The notes beneath the pieces are model-generated. The model did no database searches. It had not been told where the DNA came from and saw only the letters and a program-made list of their open reading frames with translations. Made by a program: the position numbers and the translations under genes. A stretch of 64,000 nt of DNA, taken from NCBI GenBank assembly GCA_020353515.1, contig CP070695.1:1077584-1141583 (forward strand), given 5' to 3'. How positions within the stretch are numbered: position 1 is the stretch's first letter; every line of letters starts with the position of its first letter. This DNA is from Candidatus Heimdallarchaeota archaeon. Its GTDB lineage: Archaea; Asgardarchaeota; Heimdallarchaeia; Hodarchaeales; Hodarchaeaceae. Below are positions 46,605-56,403 of this stretch, piece after piece.

Positions 46605-48350
46605 TCACTGTAACTTAAACACTCGGTTCATTTTTGCGAAAAAGAGGTCATAAGCATTGTATAATGTTTGAAGATTACGATAAACATGGGTGGGGGGTAA
46701 CAGTGGTCTCATTTTGATGGCTCGATAGTCTAAGATTAAGCTGGCGGCAAAATCCGACTCGGATCTGATCCCTCGTCCAATAGCTTGTGATATTCCCCGT
46801 GTGACTGGTAACATGGACAATAGTTTAGCCATACGGTACCCCCATCTTTTAAGATAAAGAGATCTGAGCAGCTGGTTAGAAGCGTCTGGTCGGGGATATG
46901 GAAGACCTGCGATAATAATCAAGGATAAGAGGCTTCGTTTTGTTTTAGAATCTAGGATTTCTATTCCTTCAGATAACCTACCTCCAATCACACCAAAAAT
47001 GCACTCATGGTTCTTCTGTCTTAATTCATCTAAGAAGAAAGGTGTGGTACCTGGGTTTTCAATATAAACGTCTGGTAAAGAGATGTGAGCTAATAATTTC
47101 TGTTTAAATTCATGAGAAGTAGTAAAAACGATGGTATGGAAGGGATTACTCGAATGCAATCGTTCAATGACTGCTGCCATGGTTTCATACGTCCTGACGC
47201 TTCGCTCCGAGAACTTAGAGGTGAAATTTCTTTGATAGAGGATCCCATTCAGACTGAACTGGAAATCTGAAGGAATTTGTAGAGTAGCGTAATTCACATC
47301 GAAAAGCGCTTTGTATAAGGCAAGGGGGGTAAAAGTTCCTGACATTAGGAGTACCCTGTCGAAAAAATTGTTTATAAAATTAAATGCCTGATGGGGATAG
47401 GGATTTAGCTGAATTAATTTGTTTTTTTTCTCTGATACCCAGATATCCCCTCTAGATATTAGAAAATCTTTAACCTTTAACAGTGTCGCTTTCTCAACCA
47501 GTGTCAAGTTGTACTCGTGATCTAGGAAAGCATCCAAAGAAGCTGCAGACAGGTTCCTCGGTCTCTCCACTCTCCCGTTCTGTGATAATATTAGCTCTTG
47601 TAAGCTATCGATTACTTTCAATGGGATTATAGCTTGAGCTTTGTTTAGTTCGTGTAATGTGATTTCTGCTTCAAAGTCTGCTGTAAAATTATGTCCTTCG
47701 TCAATTATTGCCATTTGGTGAGGAAATGAGCTTTGTGAGATTAACTGGGAAAACATGTCTTGAAGGTTTTTACTCCTCAGGTAAGTCTGAGTAGTAACTA
47801 CAATGTTTGAATAGGGAATGCATCGTTTTATAATGTGATATGGACAACCAAACTCTCTGAAAGCCTCTTTGAATGTATCTATGGTGATGGAACCTTCATG
47901 GGCAGTAATTGGTATTTGTTCTACAATCGCAGGAAAATCTTCTTCTGGAACCGACTTTGCTTGTTCTAGGAAAGGACATCGAATCTGTTGACAGATGTTG
48001 TGATAGAATTGAGGGATCTCGTCTCGTTTTATACACAGATCCGCTTTCAAGATAAGAGGTAGGACGGTTAAGTAACCATATTTCTTACTATTCGCAATTT
48101 TAAAAATTTCCTCCAGAAAAACTCGGAATACTTGGGTCTTTGTTCGTACAAATATAAACAACTGATAATTTTTTGACCTCACCAAGGGAAGAGCATGAAT
48201 TAACGCCATAATCGTCTTCCCAAATCCAACTGGGGCGTGAATCATTGCCTTAGGATTTTTTTCGACAAATCGAAGGAATTTTGTTTGATAAGTGCGCAGT
48301 TCTTTGTGGGGAAAGAGCTGAAGTGCTGGGGGAAGATTCGTGTCAATCAT
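46605..48350 (-). CDS. xpd: XPD/Rad3-type 5'-3' DNA helicase
   Basis: 581 residues. Walker A is VGFGKT at 41-46, the DEGH box lies near 217-220, followed by lobe-2 motifs MSGTFTP, GGRLSEGIE and QAIGRGIR. Four cysteines, C106, C120, C125 and C169 (in CPY), fit the Fe-S cluster site, with x13 between the first pair as in XPD. It unwinds DNA 5' to 3' in repair. It follows radA by 19 bases on the same strand, so the two are one operon. Confidence 0.92.
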   Translation of the reverse strand: MIDTNLPPALQLFPHKELRTYQTKFLRFVEKNPKAMIHAPVGFGKTIMALIHALPLVRSKNYQLFIFVRTKTQVFRVFLEEIFKIANSKKYGYLTVLPLILKADLCIKRDEIPQFYHNICQQIRCPFLEQAKSVPEEDFPAIVEQIPITAHEGSITIDTFKEAFREFGCPYHIIKRCIPYSNIVVTTQTYLRSKNLQDMFSQLISQSSFPHQMAIIDEGHNFTADFEAEITLHELNKAQAIIPLKVIDSLQELILSQNGRVERPRNLSAASLDAFLDHEYNLTLVEKATLLKVKDFLISRGDIWVSEKKNKLIQLNPYPHQAFNFINNFFDRVLLMSGTFTPLALYKALFDVNYATLQIPSDFQFSLNGILYQRNFTSKFSERSVRTYETMAAVIERLHSSNPFHTIVFTTSHEFKQKLLAHISLPDVYIENPGTTPFFLDELRQKNHECIFGVIGGRLSEGIEILDSKTKRSLLSLIIIAGLPYPRPDASNQLLRSLYLKRWGYRMAKLLSMLPVTRGISQAIGRGIRSESDFAASLILDYRAIKMRPLLPPTHVYRNLQTLYNAYDLFFAKMNRVFKLQ

Positions 48351-48369
48351 TGACTATTTCTCTGGTTGT

Positions 48370-49392
48370 CTACTTCGAGTAATCCTGAACTCCTTCACCA
48401 GTAATTGCAAACTCAATTTTACCGTCAGGAAGTTCAGGGCTTTTCGTTAAGGTTGCAGTACGTTTAATTGCTTTTCCCTTTCTGATCATCAGTCTTGATG
48501 TAACAGTATGACCAACAACGTTGCCTCCTACGGGCTTATTAGGGTCACCGAAGAACATAGCATCAGGTTTCGCCGAGACTTGATTAGTTACGATCCCCAC
48601 GCAATTCAGAATTTCAGCCTGCTTGGAAATGAATGAAAGGTGTTTTCCTATTAACTGTTGTCTTTCAGCTAATGTTCCACGTCCAGCAAATTCACTTCGG
48701 AAGTGAGCCATAAGAGAATCAACGATAATCAATCCAACATTGGGGACCATTGTCAAAGCTTCTTCTGTTAGAGCCATTTGGTGTTCACTATTGTAGGCTC
48801 GTCCAACAGTGATTCGTGACAGCACTGTATCAGGATCCATACCAGCTGCTTCTGCTATTTGGACAATCCGATTGAATCTGAAAGTACCTTCGGTATCAAT
48901 CCACACCACATCTTGATCTAGGAATTTCACACAATTTATTGCTAGTTGGTGAGCTATTTGGGTTTTTCCACAGCCATTTTCCCCTGCTAGTTCAGTGATA
49001 CTACCTGTTTCAAAACCTCCACCGAGTAGGCTGTCAAAAGCTTGAGATCCCGTAGTTAATTTGACTCGTGTCTTTGCTGAGGCTTCATACTCTGATCCTT
49101 TTTTCAATCCAAGATCAAATCGAGCTCTTGCCTCTCGAATTAACAGAGCCGCTGTTTTCTCTGCAATGCCCGAAATCTCAGTTAATTGAGCTTTCGTTGC
49201 TAATGCGATTGATTCCTTACTTCCATACCCTGCTTCCTCCAAACGTTGGCGTGTGGTAGGGCCAATTCCAGAAATTGTTTTTAAGAAAGGTTTTTCTGAG
49301 TCAGTTGTTTTCTTTTGACTCTTTTTTGGTTTTTCTGTCTCACTGATTGCTTTAGGAGGAATTCCTTTTTCTTTAGATTCTACTTTTGCCAT
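48370..49392 (-). CDS. radA: RadA recombinase
   Basis: 340 residues. A Lys-rich leader (1-34) and an HhH domain (about 35-90; ISGIGPTTRQRLEEAGY) precede the RecA core. Walker A reads GENGCGKT at 137-144, Walker B LIIVDS, plus FAGRGTLAERQQ and VTNQVSAKPD. It polymerises on single-stranded DNA and drives strand exchange. The Walker A differs from the usual archaeal GEFGSGKT but keeps all required residues. It is the first gene of the radA-xpd operon. Confidence 0.97.
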   Translation of the reverse strand: MAKVESKEKGIPPKAISETEKPKKSQKKTTDSEKPFLKTISGIGPTTRQRLEEAGYGSKESIALATKAQLTEISGIAEKTAALLIREARARFDLGLKKGSEYEASAKTRVKLTTGSQAFDSLLGGGFETGSITELAGENGCGKTQIAHQLAINCVKFLDQDVVWIDTEGTFRFNRIVQIAEAAGMDPDTVLSRITVGRAYNSEHQMALTEEALTMVPNVGLIIVDSLMAHFRSEFAGRGTLAERQQLIGKHLSFISKQAEILNCVGIVTNQVSAKPDAMFFGDPNKPVGGNVVGHTVTSRLMIRKGKAIKRTATLTKSPELPDGKIEFAITGEGVQDYSK

Positions 49393-49552
49393 GATAATTC
49401 ACTTTATCCTATTTTCAACTAATTGAACAAATAATCTGAGATAGATTTCCTCCCTCCCTTTTATATTCAGAATCGCCCCCTCACAATTTCTAGTATTTAA
49501 GGGTCATCAATCATCAGGAGTGAGATTATTAATAGTACTAGAGGCCGTCAGT

Positions 49553-52500
49553 ATGTCTCGAGTTTTAGGAAACTACTCTTATAAATTATTTCTCATGAGC
49601 GTTTTTCTTGTCTTAATATTATCTGCCTTTTCTCCAACAACAGCTGCCCCAATAGCTACCTCTACTACCATTTTATCTGATGTGGGAGCTGTTGGGCCTG
49701 GTGGGACAATTCAATTCACTGTCTGGGTTTATGCAGATTTTGATCCTGTCCCCACAGGTCCCATCAGAATCACTCATCTTAACGATACTGATGAATATAT
49801 TGATACTACGATCCTAGCTGGTAAGGTAATAGTTAACTGGACGGTAAATAGTTATTCAGAAGGCGTACATGTCTTTCAAGCAGCATTTCAAGGATTTTTA
49901 GATTATTCTTCTTCCTCAGGTATTTGTTCTGTCAATTTCGACGATTTTTCTCCTGGTAGTTCTAAGACCACTATTATTTCTCTCTCTAGTAATTCCACTG
50001 TTGTGTACAAGAACTCTTCTATTCAATTTTCAGTTGATTTAGAAATTATTGGAGAGTTACATCCTCACTTTAGGGGAGGATATATTTACGTTAAGAATAC
50101 CAATCTCAGTGGATCTCCAACCATCTATTCTCATGGGCCTCTTCCTCTCCATATTTCTGCAGTGTATTCTTTTTCTTTTGATTACCAAATACCTACTTTT
50201 TCCTCCATTGGGGTTAATTCATTTATAACAGAATACACTGGGAGTTCAGAATCCCAAACAAAGCCCTGTACGTCATCTCTTCATAATATTACAGTATTGA
50301 GTACTGGTTATTTGTTAGTTCAGAATTTGGATCATAGTTCCCTCCAGCGTGAAGAAAGAACTCTAGAACTCAATACTACGGTACTTGGGGATAATCCAGT
50401 AGGATTGGAGTTAAAAACTTACTATATCCTTAATGAAGAAGAAATTATCATTCAAGATCAGATCCTCGAATCCCGGAACACTGTATCTCATTTCTCACCT
50501 AATAGTTCGGTACCGACTGGCATTTTATCAATTATCACAGAGCTAATTGATCCAAGTACAGAATTACAATATGCTAATGCAACGGAAAATGTATCAATTA
50601 TCGATCGAGCACGAATTGACCATTCTGAGAACGCTACTGAATATAGACATAATGAAACCATCCGTTTTGATGTTTATGTTACCGAAGAGGACGTTTGGAC
50701 GCATCCTGTTGTATCTGAAGTCGAACTAATTGATGTTACCGATAACAATCGTTCTGTCATTAATAAAACCACAAATCAGGATGGATTTGTGATAATTGAA
50801 TATACTATTCCTGGAAATTCCACGGTTGGAAATCATGATTTCAGTTTAAAGACCCATGACTCAGGTTCATTCATTGCTGACATTTCCGAAACATTCCCCA
50901 TCGTTATTAAGGGTTTGACGGAATTTGATTTGACTTATGAGAGTGGAGGAGTGGAAAGGAATTCCATCACCATCATTGAGGTAACAGTTCTCTCAGGAGG
51001 TAATCCAATTAGCGAAGGATTCGTTACATTGGAATTCGCTAGTAATAGCACGGTTATTGAAACCCAAGCGTGTGAACCTGGACTTGAATTTCATTACTTT
51101 ATCAAAACGTCGCATCCGCGTGGTGATATGGATTATCAAGTTCATTTCTTTGGTTCAACCAATTATGATGAACATTTAGAATCATTTGTTCTCTCAATAT
51201 TTTCTAATCCAATATTCAATACTACGGGTCAAAATGCAACAAATGTCATTAAAGGGCATACAGTACGGATTTGGGGCCAATTAGTTGATGAATCCTCACA
51301 AATCCTTGCTAATGAAGAGGTACAACTGACAGACACCTCGACTGGTATCTTTTTAGGAACTAGCATTACAGACGCGCAAGGTATTTTTGTCTATGATTAC
51401 TATATCTCAGACTCTACCCAGATTGGATTACATTTCGTCGAAATAGCTTATACTGGGAATCCTCTAGAATTCTACCATTCAGCAGTCAACACTCCCGTCT
51501 TGAGCTTCACTGTGAGACCACCACTATCTATTTTGATTGATACTGAGGTGGTTGCAGAGTATTGGACAATTATTGTTTTGGAAGGTGGATTAAACGATGA
51601 AATATTGTTAGAATGGCAAAAGGAGGGGGAATCTGATTGGGAAAATCTTGGGGTAATTATTCTTAATTCCACTGGTCAGGGTTCTTATAACTGGACCACA
51701 CCTTATTATAAGGGCGCTTTCACTATTCGGGCAATAGGCCCGAATGGTACTAAATATGATGTTTCATCAATGTTCGCAATCCCGAAGATAGTTGTAGAAG
51801 GTGATGAAATCGGTAATGTTAATGATCCCTATCCTTTTACAGTTAATTCTTCAGAACAATACCAAATTTGGATAGGAGACCAGCTGTGGCAAGACTGGAG
51901 GGCAGGTGGCGTACATGAATACGAGTATACCTTTACAAACCGTGGAATTAAAGAACTCCTCATAATTAGCAACAATTCTTACGTCTATTATCAAGAATAC
52001 CGACATTCTCTTCTGGTTTTTGAGGATGTATTTATTACACTGTCAGCCCCTCTTGAAGCTCTAGTAAATATCACTGTGAATTTAGATGGTACAGTTATCG
52101 GGGAGGTTTCTGGTCCGATACAGGCAATGGATGTCATCTTAGAGGTAAATGGGACTGAAGTGCAGGTTGACTCGACTGATGGTGCTGGAAATTACTATTT
52201 CTCACTCATTTTCGATGTTCCTGGTCATTATAACCTTATGACGAAAACTCCCCTAAGTGCAACCGATTTTTATATTGCTAGTTTCAGCGATGTTTCGATT
52301 ATATCGATTAGGTCGAATCCTGCTGATATACAAATATTAAATCCTTTAAATCGAACTTACAGAGCCATTGTTGAAATCTCCCTTACTGGGAACGCGGAGA
52401 GTTATTGGTATCGTATTGCCCCCATCGATTCAAAGAATCTTTCTTGGTCGGCTCCTATCTTTCGAGAGTTAGTGGAGGGGAATTATACATGTCATTTCTA

Positions 52501-54337
52501 TGGTCAGAACGCTTTTGGAGTCATAACGTATGCCTATTCAAACTTCGGTGTAGATACAACGGCTCCCTCCCTAGTTCTGGTGAATCCTGAAAATATTACT
52601 TATACTACTGATGAAATCCTATTATCTTATCTATCAGATGAAGATGAAGTATTGATTTTTCTAGATGGAGTTGAATTAGAGGATATTAGCTCGGGTTCAT
52701 TACTTTTTGATCTAGCTGAGGGAGACCATAACTTGACAATCATGACTACTGATGAAGTTGGAAATAATATCAAACGTGTAGCATTGTTTAGTGTTGACAC
52801 CATTCCTCCGAGTTTAGAAATCTTTTCCCCATACAATCAGAGTTATATTTCTGAAATCGAAATTAGGTTAGGGTCAAACGGTAGTACCGTACTCTATTAC
52901 ATCTCCTCTGTTTATTCCTATAATCAAACGTATTCAGAACCATTCTGGCTTAATTTGTCGATAGGAAATTACCAGCTCGTAGTACATGCTTTTGATGACG
53001 CTGGTAATGTCCATACTGAGTCTGTATTTTTCTCTATTGTTCAAACGATTGATTTATTGGTCGGTCCTAACTACGAGGTTCTTGATGGTGCTGGAACTTA
53101 CTTAATCTATACAGAGATTCTGAATCATCCGAATTTTGATTGCGTAGGGGTTAATCTCAATGGTAGCTTTGAGGGATGTCTAGAGTGGAGTTATCTTTAC
53201 CTCGATTATCGTTTAACTATACAATTTGAAACTCCCGGAATATGGGAGGTCACGCTATTTGCAAACACTACCTTACAGGAATATGATTTTCATTATTTTG
53301 AAATTGAATGGAATCCTCCACCTCCATCATTTGAAACAATCTCTATTTCACATACATCCTCTTCATTCGATGTTCGTGTGCACATTGATTCAGGATCTTT
53401 ATCCTTGGAAAATATTAAGGTTTTATACAATGGATCTTTTTATGATCTAACTGAATCTTATGGTAATCGTTGGGAAGGTAGTTTACCCTTCATTCCCCAC
53501 AACACAACAATAGTATTTTCTGCTTGGTACCCATGGAGTCTCACGACTCCTGCAGCTCAACAAGAGTATGATATTCACTGGTACGCTCCTGTAATTTCGG
53601 TAGAATATGTCCCCTCACGGACGGATTTCACCTTACAGCTTCAGATCATGAAACAAAATGCTACAATAGATACCTCCTCAGTTACATTGATTATTAGTAA
53701 TGGATCCTTTCAGATCACTGTGAATGAAACTTCTTTTTATGAGGATTTGACACGAAGTTACCAGGAATGGGAATTTATTTCTCCAACTCTTTTTCCGAGT
53801 TTGTGGCATTTTTCTGTAAATGTTACAGATATTTATGGAGTAACTCGGATTTTCACAGGGCTCTTTAATGCTACTGATACTCCTCCAGTCTTTGGAAATA
53901 AATCAATGGTTCTCGAAAATAGTCATAAACAAGGGGAAATGTGGTGTCTTGAAATCGGTGTCACTGATGATTATGAGATTGATGGAGTTTTTTTGTTTGT
54001 TGATGGGATCAAACTAGTCCCTAGTACCCAGAATGATACTCACTTTACTTTTGATATCTGGTTAGATGAAGGTATTCACAATCTTCAAGTAGTAGCGGTT
54101 GATGATATTGGCCAAGAAAACACATTGATTCTACCGTCTATTGAAGTGACTTTATATCATTCATCTGTTTCAAGAAGTAGTCCTGAAGATATTATTACTT
54201 CAGAGGGCTCTTCTCATAGTAATCTTGCAGAAGATAACAAAAGAAATGGTGATCTTGATGAGATCAGTCTAGCTGGGAGCATTTTTGCAGGATTAATCAT
54301 TGTAGGAAATGTGATTAATCGGAAGAGGCGTGGTTGA
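49553..54337 (+). CDS. Giant Ig-repeat surface protein with membrane anchor
   Basis: 1,594 residues from ATG 49553, which has AGAGG upstream and is followed at once by a signal peptide; the GTG at 49520 is less likely. The body is a series of about 12-15 Ig-like/Big_3-type beta-sandwich domains of 85-110 residues with many N-glycosylation sequons and repeated VDTTAPSLVLVNPENITY-like inter-domain phrases. One membrane helix and RKRRG end it. It is probably an adhesin or S-layer-associated protein. Its stop overlaps the next gene (TGATG). Confidence 0.88.
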   Translation: MSRVLGNYSYKLFLMSVFLVLILSAFSPTTAAPIATSTTILSDVGAVGPGGTIQFTVWVYADFDPVPTGPIRITHLNDTDEYIDTTILAGKVIVNWTVNSYSEGVHVFQAAFQGFLDYSSSSGICSVNFDDFSPGSSKTTIISLSSNSTVVYKNSSIQFSVDLEIIGELHPHFRGGYIYVKNTNLSGSPTIYSHGPLPLHISAVYSFSFDYQIPTFSSIGVNSFITEYTGSSESQTKPCTSSLHNITVLSTGYLLVQNLDHSSLQREERTLELNTTVLGDNPVGLELKTYYILNEEEIIIQDQILESRNTVSHFSPNSSVPTGILSIITELIDPSTELQYANATENVSIIDRARIDHSENATEYRHNETIRFDVYVTEEDVWTHPVVSEVELIDVTDNNRSVINKTTNQDGFVIIEYTIPGNSTVGNHDFSLKTHDSGSFIADISETFPIVIKGLTEFDLTYESGGVERNSITIIEVTVLSGGNPISEGFVTLEFASNSTVIETQACEPGLEFHYFIKTSHPRGDMDYQVHFFGSTNYDEHLESFVLSIFSNPIFNTTGQNATNVIKGHTVRIWGQLVDESSQILANEEVQLTDTSTGIFLGTSITDAQGIFVYDYYISDSTQIGLHFVEIAYTGNPLEFYHSAVNTPVLSFTVRPPLSILIDTEVVAEYWTIIVLEGGLNDEILLEWQKEGESDWENLGVIILNSTGQGSYNWTTPYYKGAFTIRAIGPNGTKYDVSSMFAIPKIVVEGDEIGNVNDPYPFTVNSSEQYQIWIGDQLWQDWRAGGVHEYEYTFTNRGIKELLIISNNSYVYYQEYRHSLLVFEDVFITLSAPLEALVNITVNLDGTVIGEVSGPIQAMDVILEVNGTEVQVDSTDGAGNYYFSLIFDVPGHYNLMTKTPLSATDFYIASFSDVSIISIRSNPADIQILNPLNRTYRAIVEISLTGNAESYWYRIAPIDSKNLSWSAPIFRELVEGNYTCHFYGQNAFGVITYAYSNFGVDTTAPSLVLVNPENITYTTDEILLSYLSDEDEVLIFLDGVELEDISSGSLLFDLAEGDHNLTIMTTDEVGNNIKRVALFSVDTIPPSLEIFSPYNQSYISEIEIRLGSNGSTVLYYISSVYSYNQTYSEPFWLNLSIGNYQLVVHAFDDAGNVHTESVFFSIVQTIDLLVGPNYEVLDGAGTYLIYTEILNHPNFDCVGVNLNGSFEGCLEWSYLYLDYRLTIQFETPGIWEVTLFANTTLQEYDFHYFEIEWNPPPPSFETISISHTSSSFDVRVHIDSGSLSLENIKVLYNGSFYDLTESYGNRWEGSLPFIPHNTTIVFSAWYPWSLTTPAAQQEYDIHWYAPVISVEYVPSRTDFTLQLQIMKQNATIDTSSVTLIISNGSFQITVNETSFYEDLTRSYQEWEFISPTLFPSLWHFSVNVTDIYGVTRIFTGLFNATDTPPVFGNKSMVLENSHKQGEMWCLEIGVTDDYEIDGVFLFVDGIKLVPSTQNDTHFTFDIWLDEGIHNLQVVAVDDIGQENTLILPSIEVTLYHSSVSRSSPEDIITSEGSSHSNLAEDNKRNGDLDEISLAGSIFAGLIIVGNVINRKRRG

Positions 54338-54921
54338 TGAAAAATAGTACTCATTATCTCTTTGCAGTTGGCTTACTTAATCTCTACGTACTAATCTTCA
54401 TTCGAGATCCACTTCTTGCTTGGGTGTTTTTTATTTTATCTTTCCCCCTAAGCGGAGTTAGCCTTCTTCCCAACCTTTTAGACAGCTACACAGCTGCTGA
54501 TTTGAAATTTGAAGGAGTACAGCTACATCGTGTCCGTCATCCATTAACTCATTCCCCATGGACCTTAGGTTATTTTCTCCCACTTTATTATATAGGAGAA
54601 CAGTTTTCAAATCAATTTTTTATCTTCATGGTCTTTGTATTAGTCCTAGGGTGGCTTTCTCATCTTTTGTTAGATACCCTTAATCCTGAAGGTATTCCAT
54701 TAGGGAAACAACCTATATTTTTACCACATCCCGTCAAACACTATTCATTTCAACGGAAACGTACCAATACTAGAGTTTTAAGGTTAGCTCGTATTCCGTT
54801 TAATGACCTCAAAAGGAATGCAACGTTTTCACGATGTGGCTTGTTGTTTTTAGCCCTAAATATGGCAGATTTAATCTATAATCATCTTCAAGTCATTACA
54901 GAGGTGATATTTTTTGTATAA
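54337..54921 (+). CDS. YdjM/DUF457-like membrane metal-dependent hydrolase
   Basis: 194 residues from ATG, overlapping the preceding stop. Membrane helices flank the conserved HRVRHPLTHSPW and GWLSHLLLDTLNPEGIPLG motifs, which give the His/Asp metal ligands of the YdjM/DUF457 family. In bacteria a member is LexA-regulated (SOS). Here it sits in a run with a RecA-family ATPase, which fits a DNA-damage link. The substrate is not known. Confidence 0.82.
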   Translation: MKNSTHYLFAVGLLNLYVLIFIRDPLLAWVFFILSFPLSGVSLLPNLLDSYTAADLKFEGVQLHRVRHPLTHSPWTLGYFLPLYYIGEQFSNQFFIFMVFVLVLGWLSHLLLDTLNPEGIPLGKQPIFLPHPVKHYSFQRKRTNTRVLRLARIPFNDLKRNATFSRCGLLFLALNMADLIYNHLQVITEVIFFV

Positions 54922-55966
54922 GTCGCGTATATTTTTCGGACTGATATTCCTACTAAGTTTATCATCTTTCTATAACATTTTAATTGTAGAAGCCACTATG
55001 AATTCCCAACCTGTGAAACTTACCTCTGAAATCCACGACTTAAAGATTTCTCAAGTTATTACAGAAGTAGAAACAACTTTTCAACGAAACATCATTCTGT
55101 CACAGGGTTGGGATAGGGTATTACTAAATTTGAGCGTCCAAAACTTTGGTGACCATCTTGATACTGTCTTTCTAAAAGTTACAGCAAATGGCGCTCCTAT
55201 CCAAGCCACCTTCCGTGCTTTTGAAGAGGTTGGATTAGTACAAGCAATTTCCTTTCAGTTTGAGGTTCCTCAAACACTTGTGATGACGTTGAATTATACT
55301 AAGCAAACTCAGATCCAATTAGAAATTATAATTCTATTGGATTATGGAGTGACTCTCGATGAACCTTTCATTGATTTTTTGATTCAAGGAGCTCAACTGA
55401 TAGCTCTAAATCTAGCACATCCAATGGAAAGGCACCAAATACCTTTATTTAATACAAATCATCACTACCAGATTCAACCAGTGAAATATTCCTTTTTAAA
55501 GAAAGATCTTTTCTCTTCAGCGTTATTATTCGTTCAAATACCTGTTGAAATGCAACTAAAATTAACTGTATCTGTATCATTACACGGAACCAAGATTAAC
55601 TCTTTGACAATAGACGATCAGACTTTTTATCCGAGTGAAAATGACTTTACAATCAACTTCAATTATACTAAGGCTCCCACATCTATAGGTCAGGATTTAT
55701 TCTTAACGATGATAATCTCTCCTGACTATGAGGGTTTAGATGGATTAACACAGATCGTACTATCGACTTCTGTTATTGGGGTACTTCAACCACTTTCAAG
55801 TTTCCCGATAGGTAATGTGTTAGGATCACATCCCATTCCAGGGATTATTATGCTTCCTATTCTATTAATCAGTTTATTTGGCATACCATACTATTTAGTG
55901 TATCAGGAGCACGCATCTGACCGTGATGAAAATATCCTTGATCCACACAAAAAGACCAATTTGTGA
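54914..55966 (+). CDS. Anchored secreted protein
   Basis: 350 residues from TTG, overlapping the previous gene by 8 bases. A signal peptide (1-28) is followed by two beta-sandwich-like halves and a membrane helix (IPGIIMLPILLISLFGIPYYLV) with an acidic/basic tail. No family was recognised. Its GTGA overlap with the next gene implies coupled translation with a cytosolic RecA-fold pair, which is unexpected for a surface protein. Confidence 0.65.
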   Translation: MYKSRIFFGLIFLLSLSSFYNILIVEATMNSQPVKLTSEIHDLKISQVITEVETTFQRNIILSQGWDRVLLNLSVQNFGDHLDTVFLKVTANGAPIQATFRAFEEVGLVQAISFQFEVPQTLVMTLNYTKQTQIQLEIIILLDYGVTLDEPFIDFLIQGAQLIALNLAHPMERHQIPLFNTNHHYQIQPVKYSFLKKDLFSSALLFVQIPVEMQLKLTVSVSLHGTKINSLTIDDQTFYPSENDFTINFNYTKAPTSIGQDLFLTMIISPDYEGLDGLTQIVLSTSVIGVLQPLSSFPIGNVLGSHPIPGIIMLPILLISLFGIPYYLVYQEHASDRDENILDPHKKTNL

Positions 55967-56400
55967 ATAATTTGAATACTAATGTACTCAAAATTAAACC
56001 AATAGTCTTTGTCGGAAAATATCAAGATATAATTGAGAATCTTCTGGGTGAAAATATTCTGTTTCTGAAACCTAAAGTAATTTGGATCGAATACCGAACA
56101 ATTCCAATCTTTAAAATTATGAGAAGCTTACGTGATCATCCTCAATTGTCTAGTCAGTCTTATTTTCTGGAGATATCCTCTCTCGAGGCTTTGAACCATC
56201 TATTGAGATCAAGAGCATTGCTTAGGATCTCTCAACATGGCTTTTCAACTTTAATTATCGATGTACCTGAATATTGTTCAATTCCTATTGATTTCTATGT
56301 TCGATTTCAAGAACTAATGAGAAAGACTAACATAATTCTGATCATGGAAAGTGAATTGACGCTTTCGAGATCGCAGATAAATTTAATAAGAGTAGAGTGA
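55963..56400 (+). CDS. Degenerate RecA-fold partner (no Walker A)
   Basis: 145 residues from GTG. It aligns by eye with the core of the next protein: VIWIEYRTIPIFKIMRSL against VVYNDFRGNFRINNLRKM, FLEISSLEALNHLL against FQPTSLLEQIIFVR, and the Walker-B-like TLIIDVPEY against LIVLDSVFG. The P-loop region reads FVGKYQDIIENL, without GxxxxGK(T/S). This suggests a RecA-family paralogue that has lost ATP binding, as in yeast Psy3-Csm2. It sits 3 bases from the ATPase gene. Confidence 0.6.
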   Translation: MNNLNTNVLKIKPIVFVGKYQDIIENLLGENILFLKPKVIWIEYRTIPIFKIMRSLRDHPQLSSQSYFLEISSLEALNHLLRSRALLRISQHGFSTLIIDVPEYCSIPIDFYVRFQELMRKTNIILIMESELTLSRSQINLIRVE

Positions 56401-56403
56401 GAG

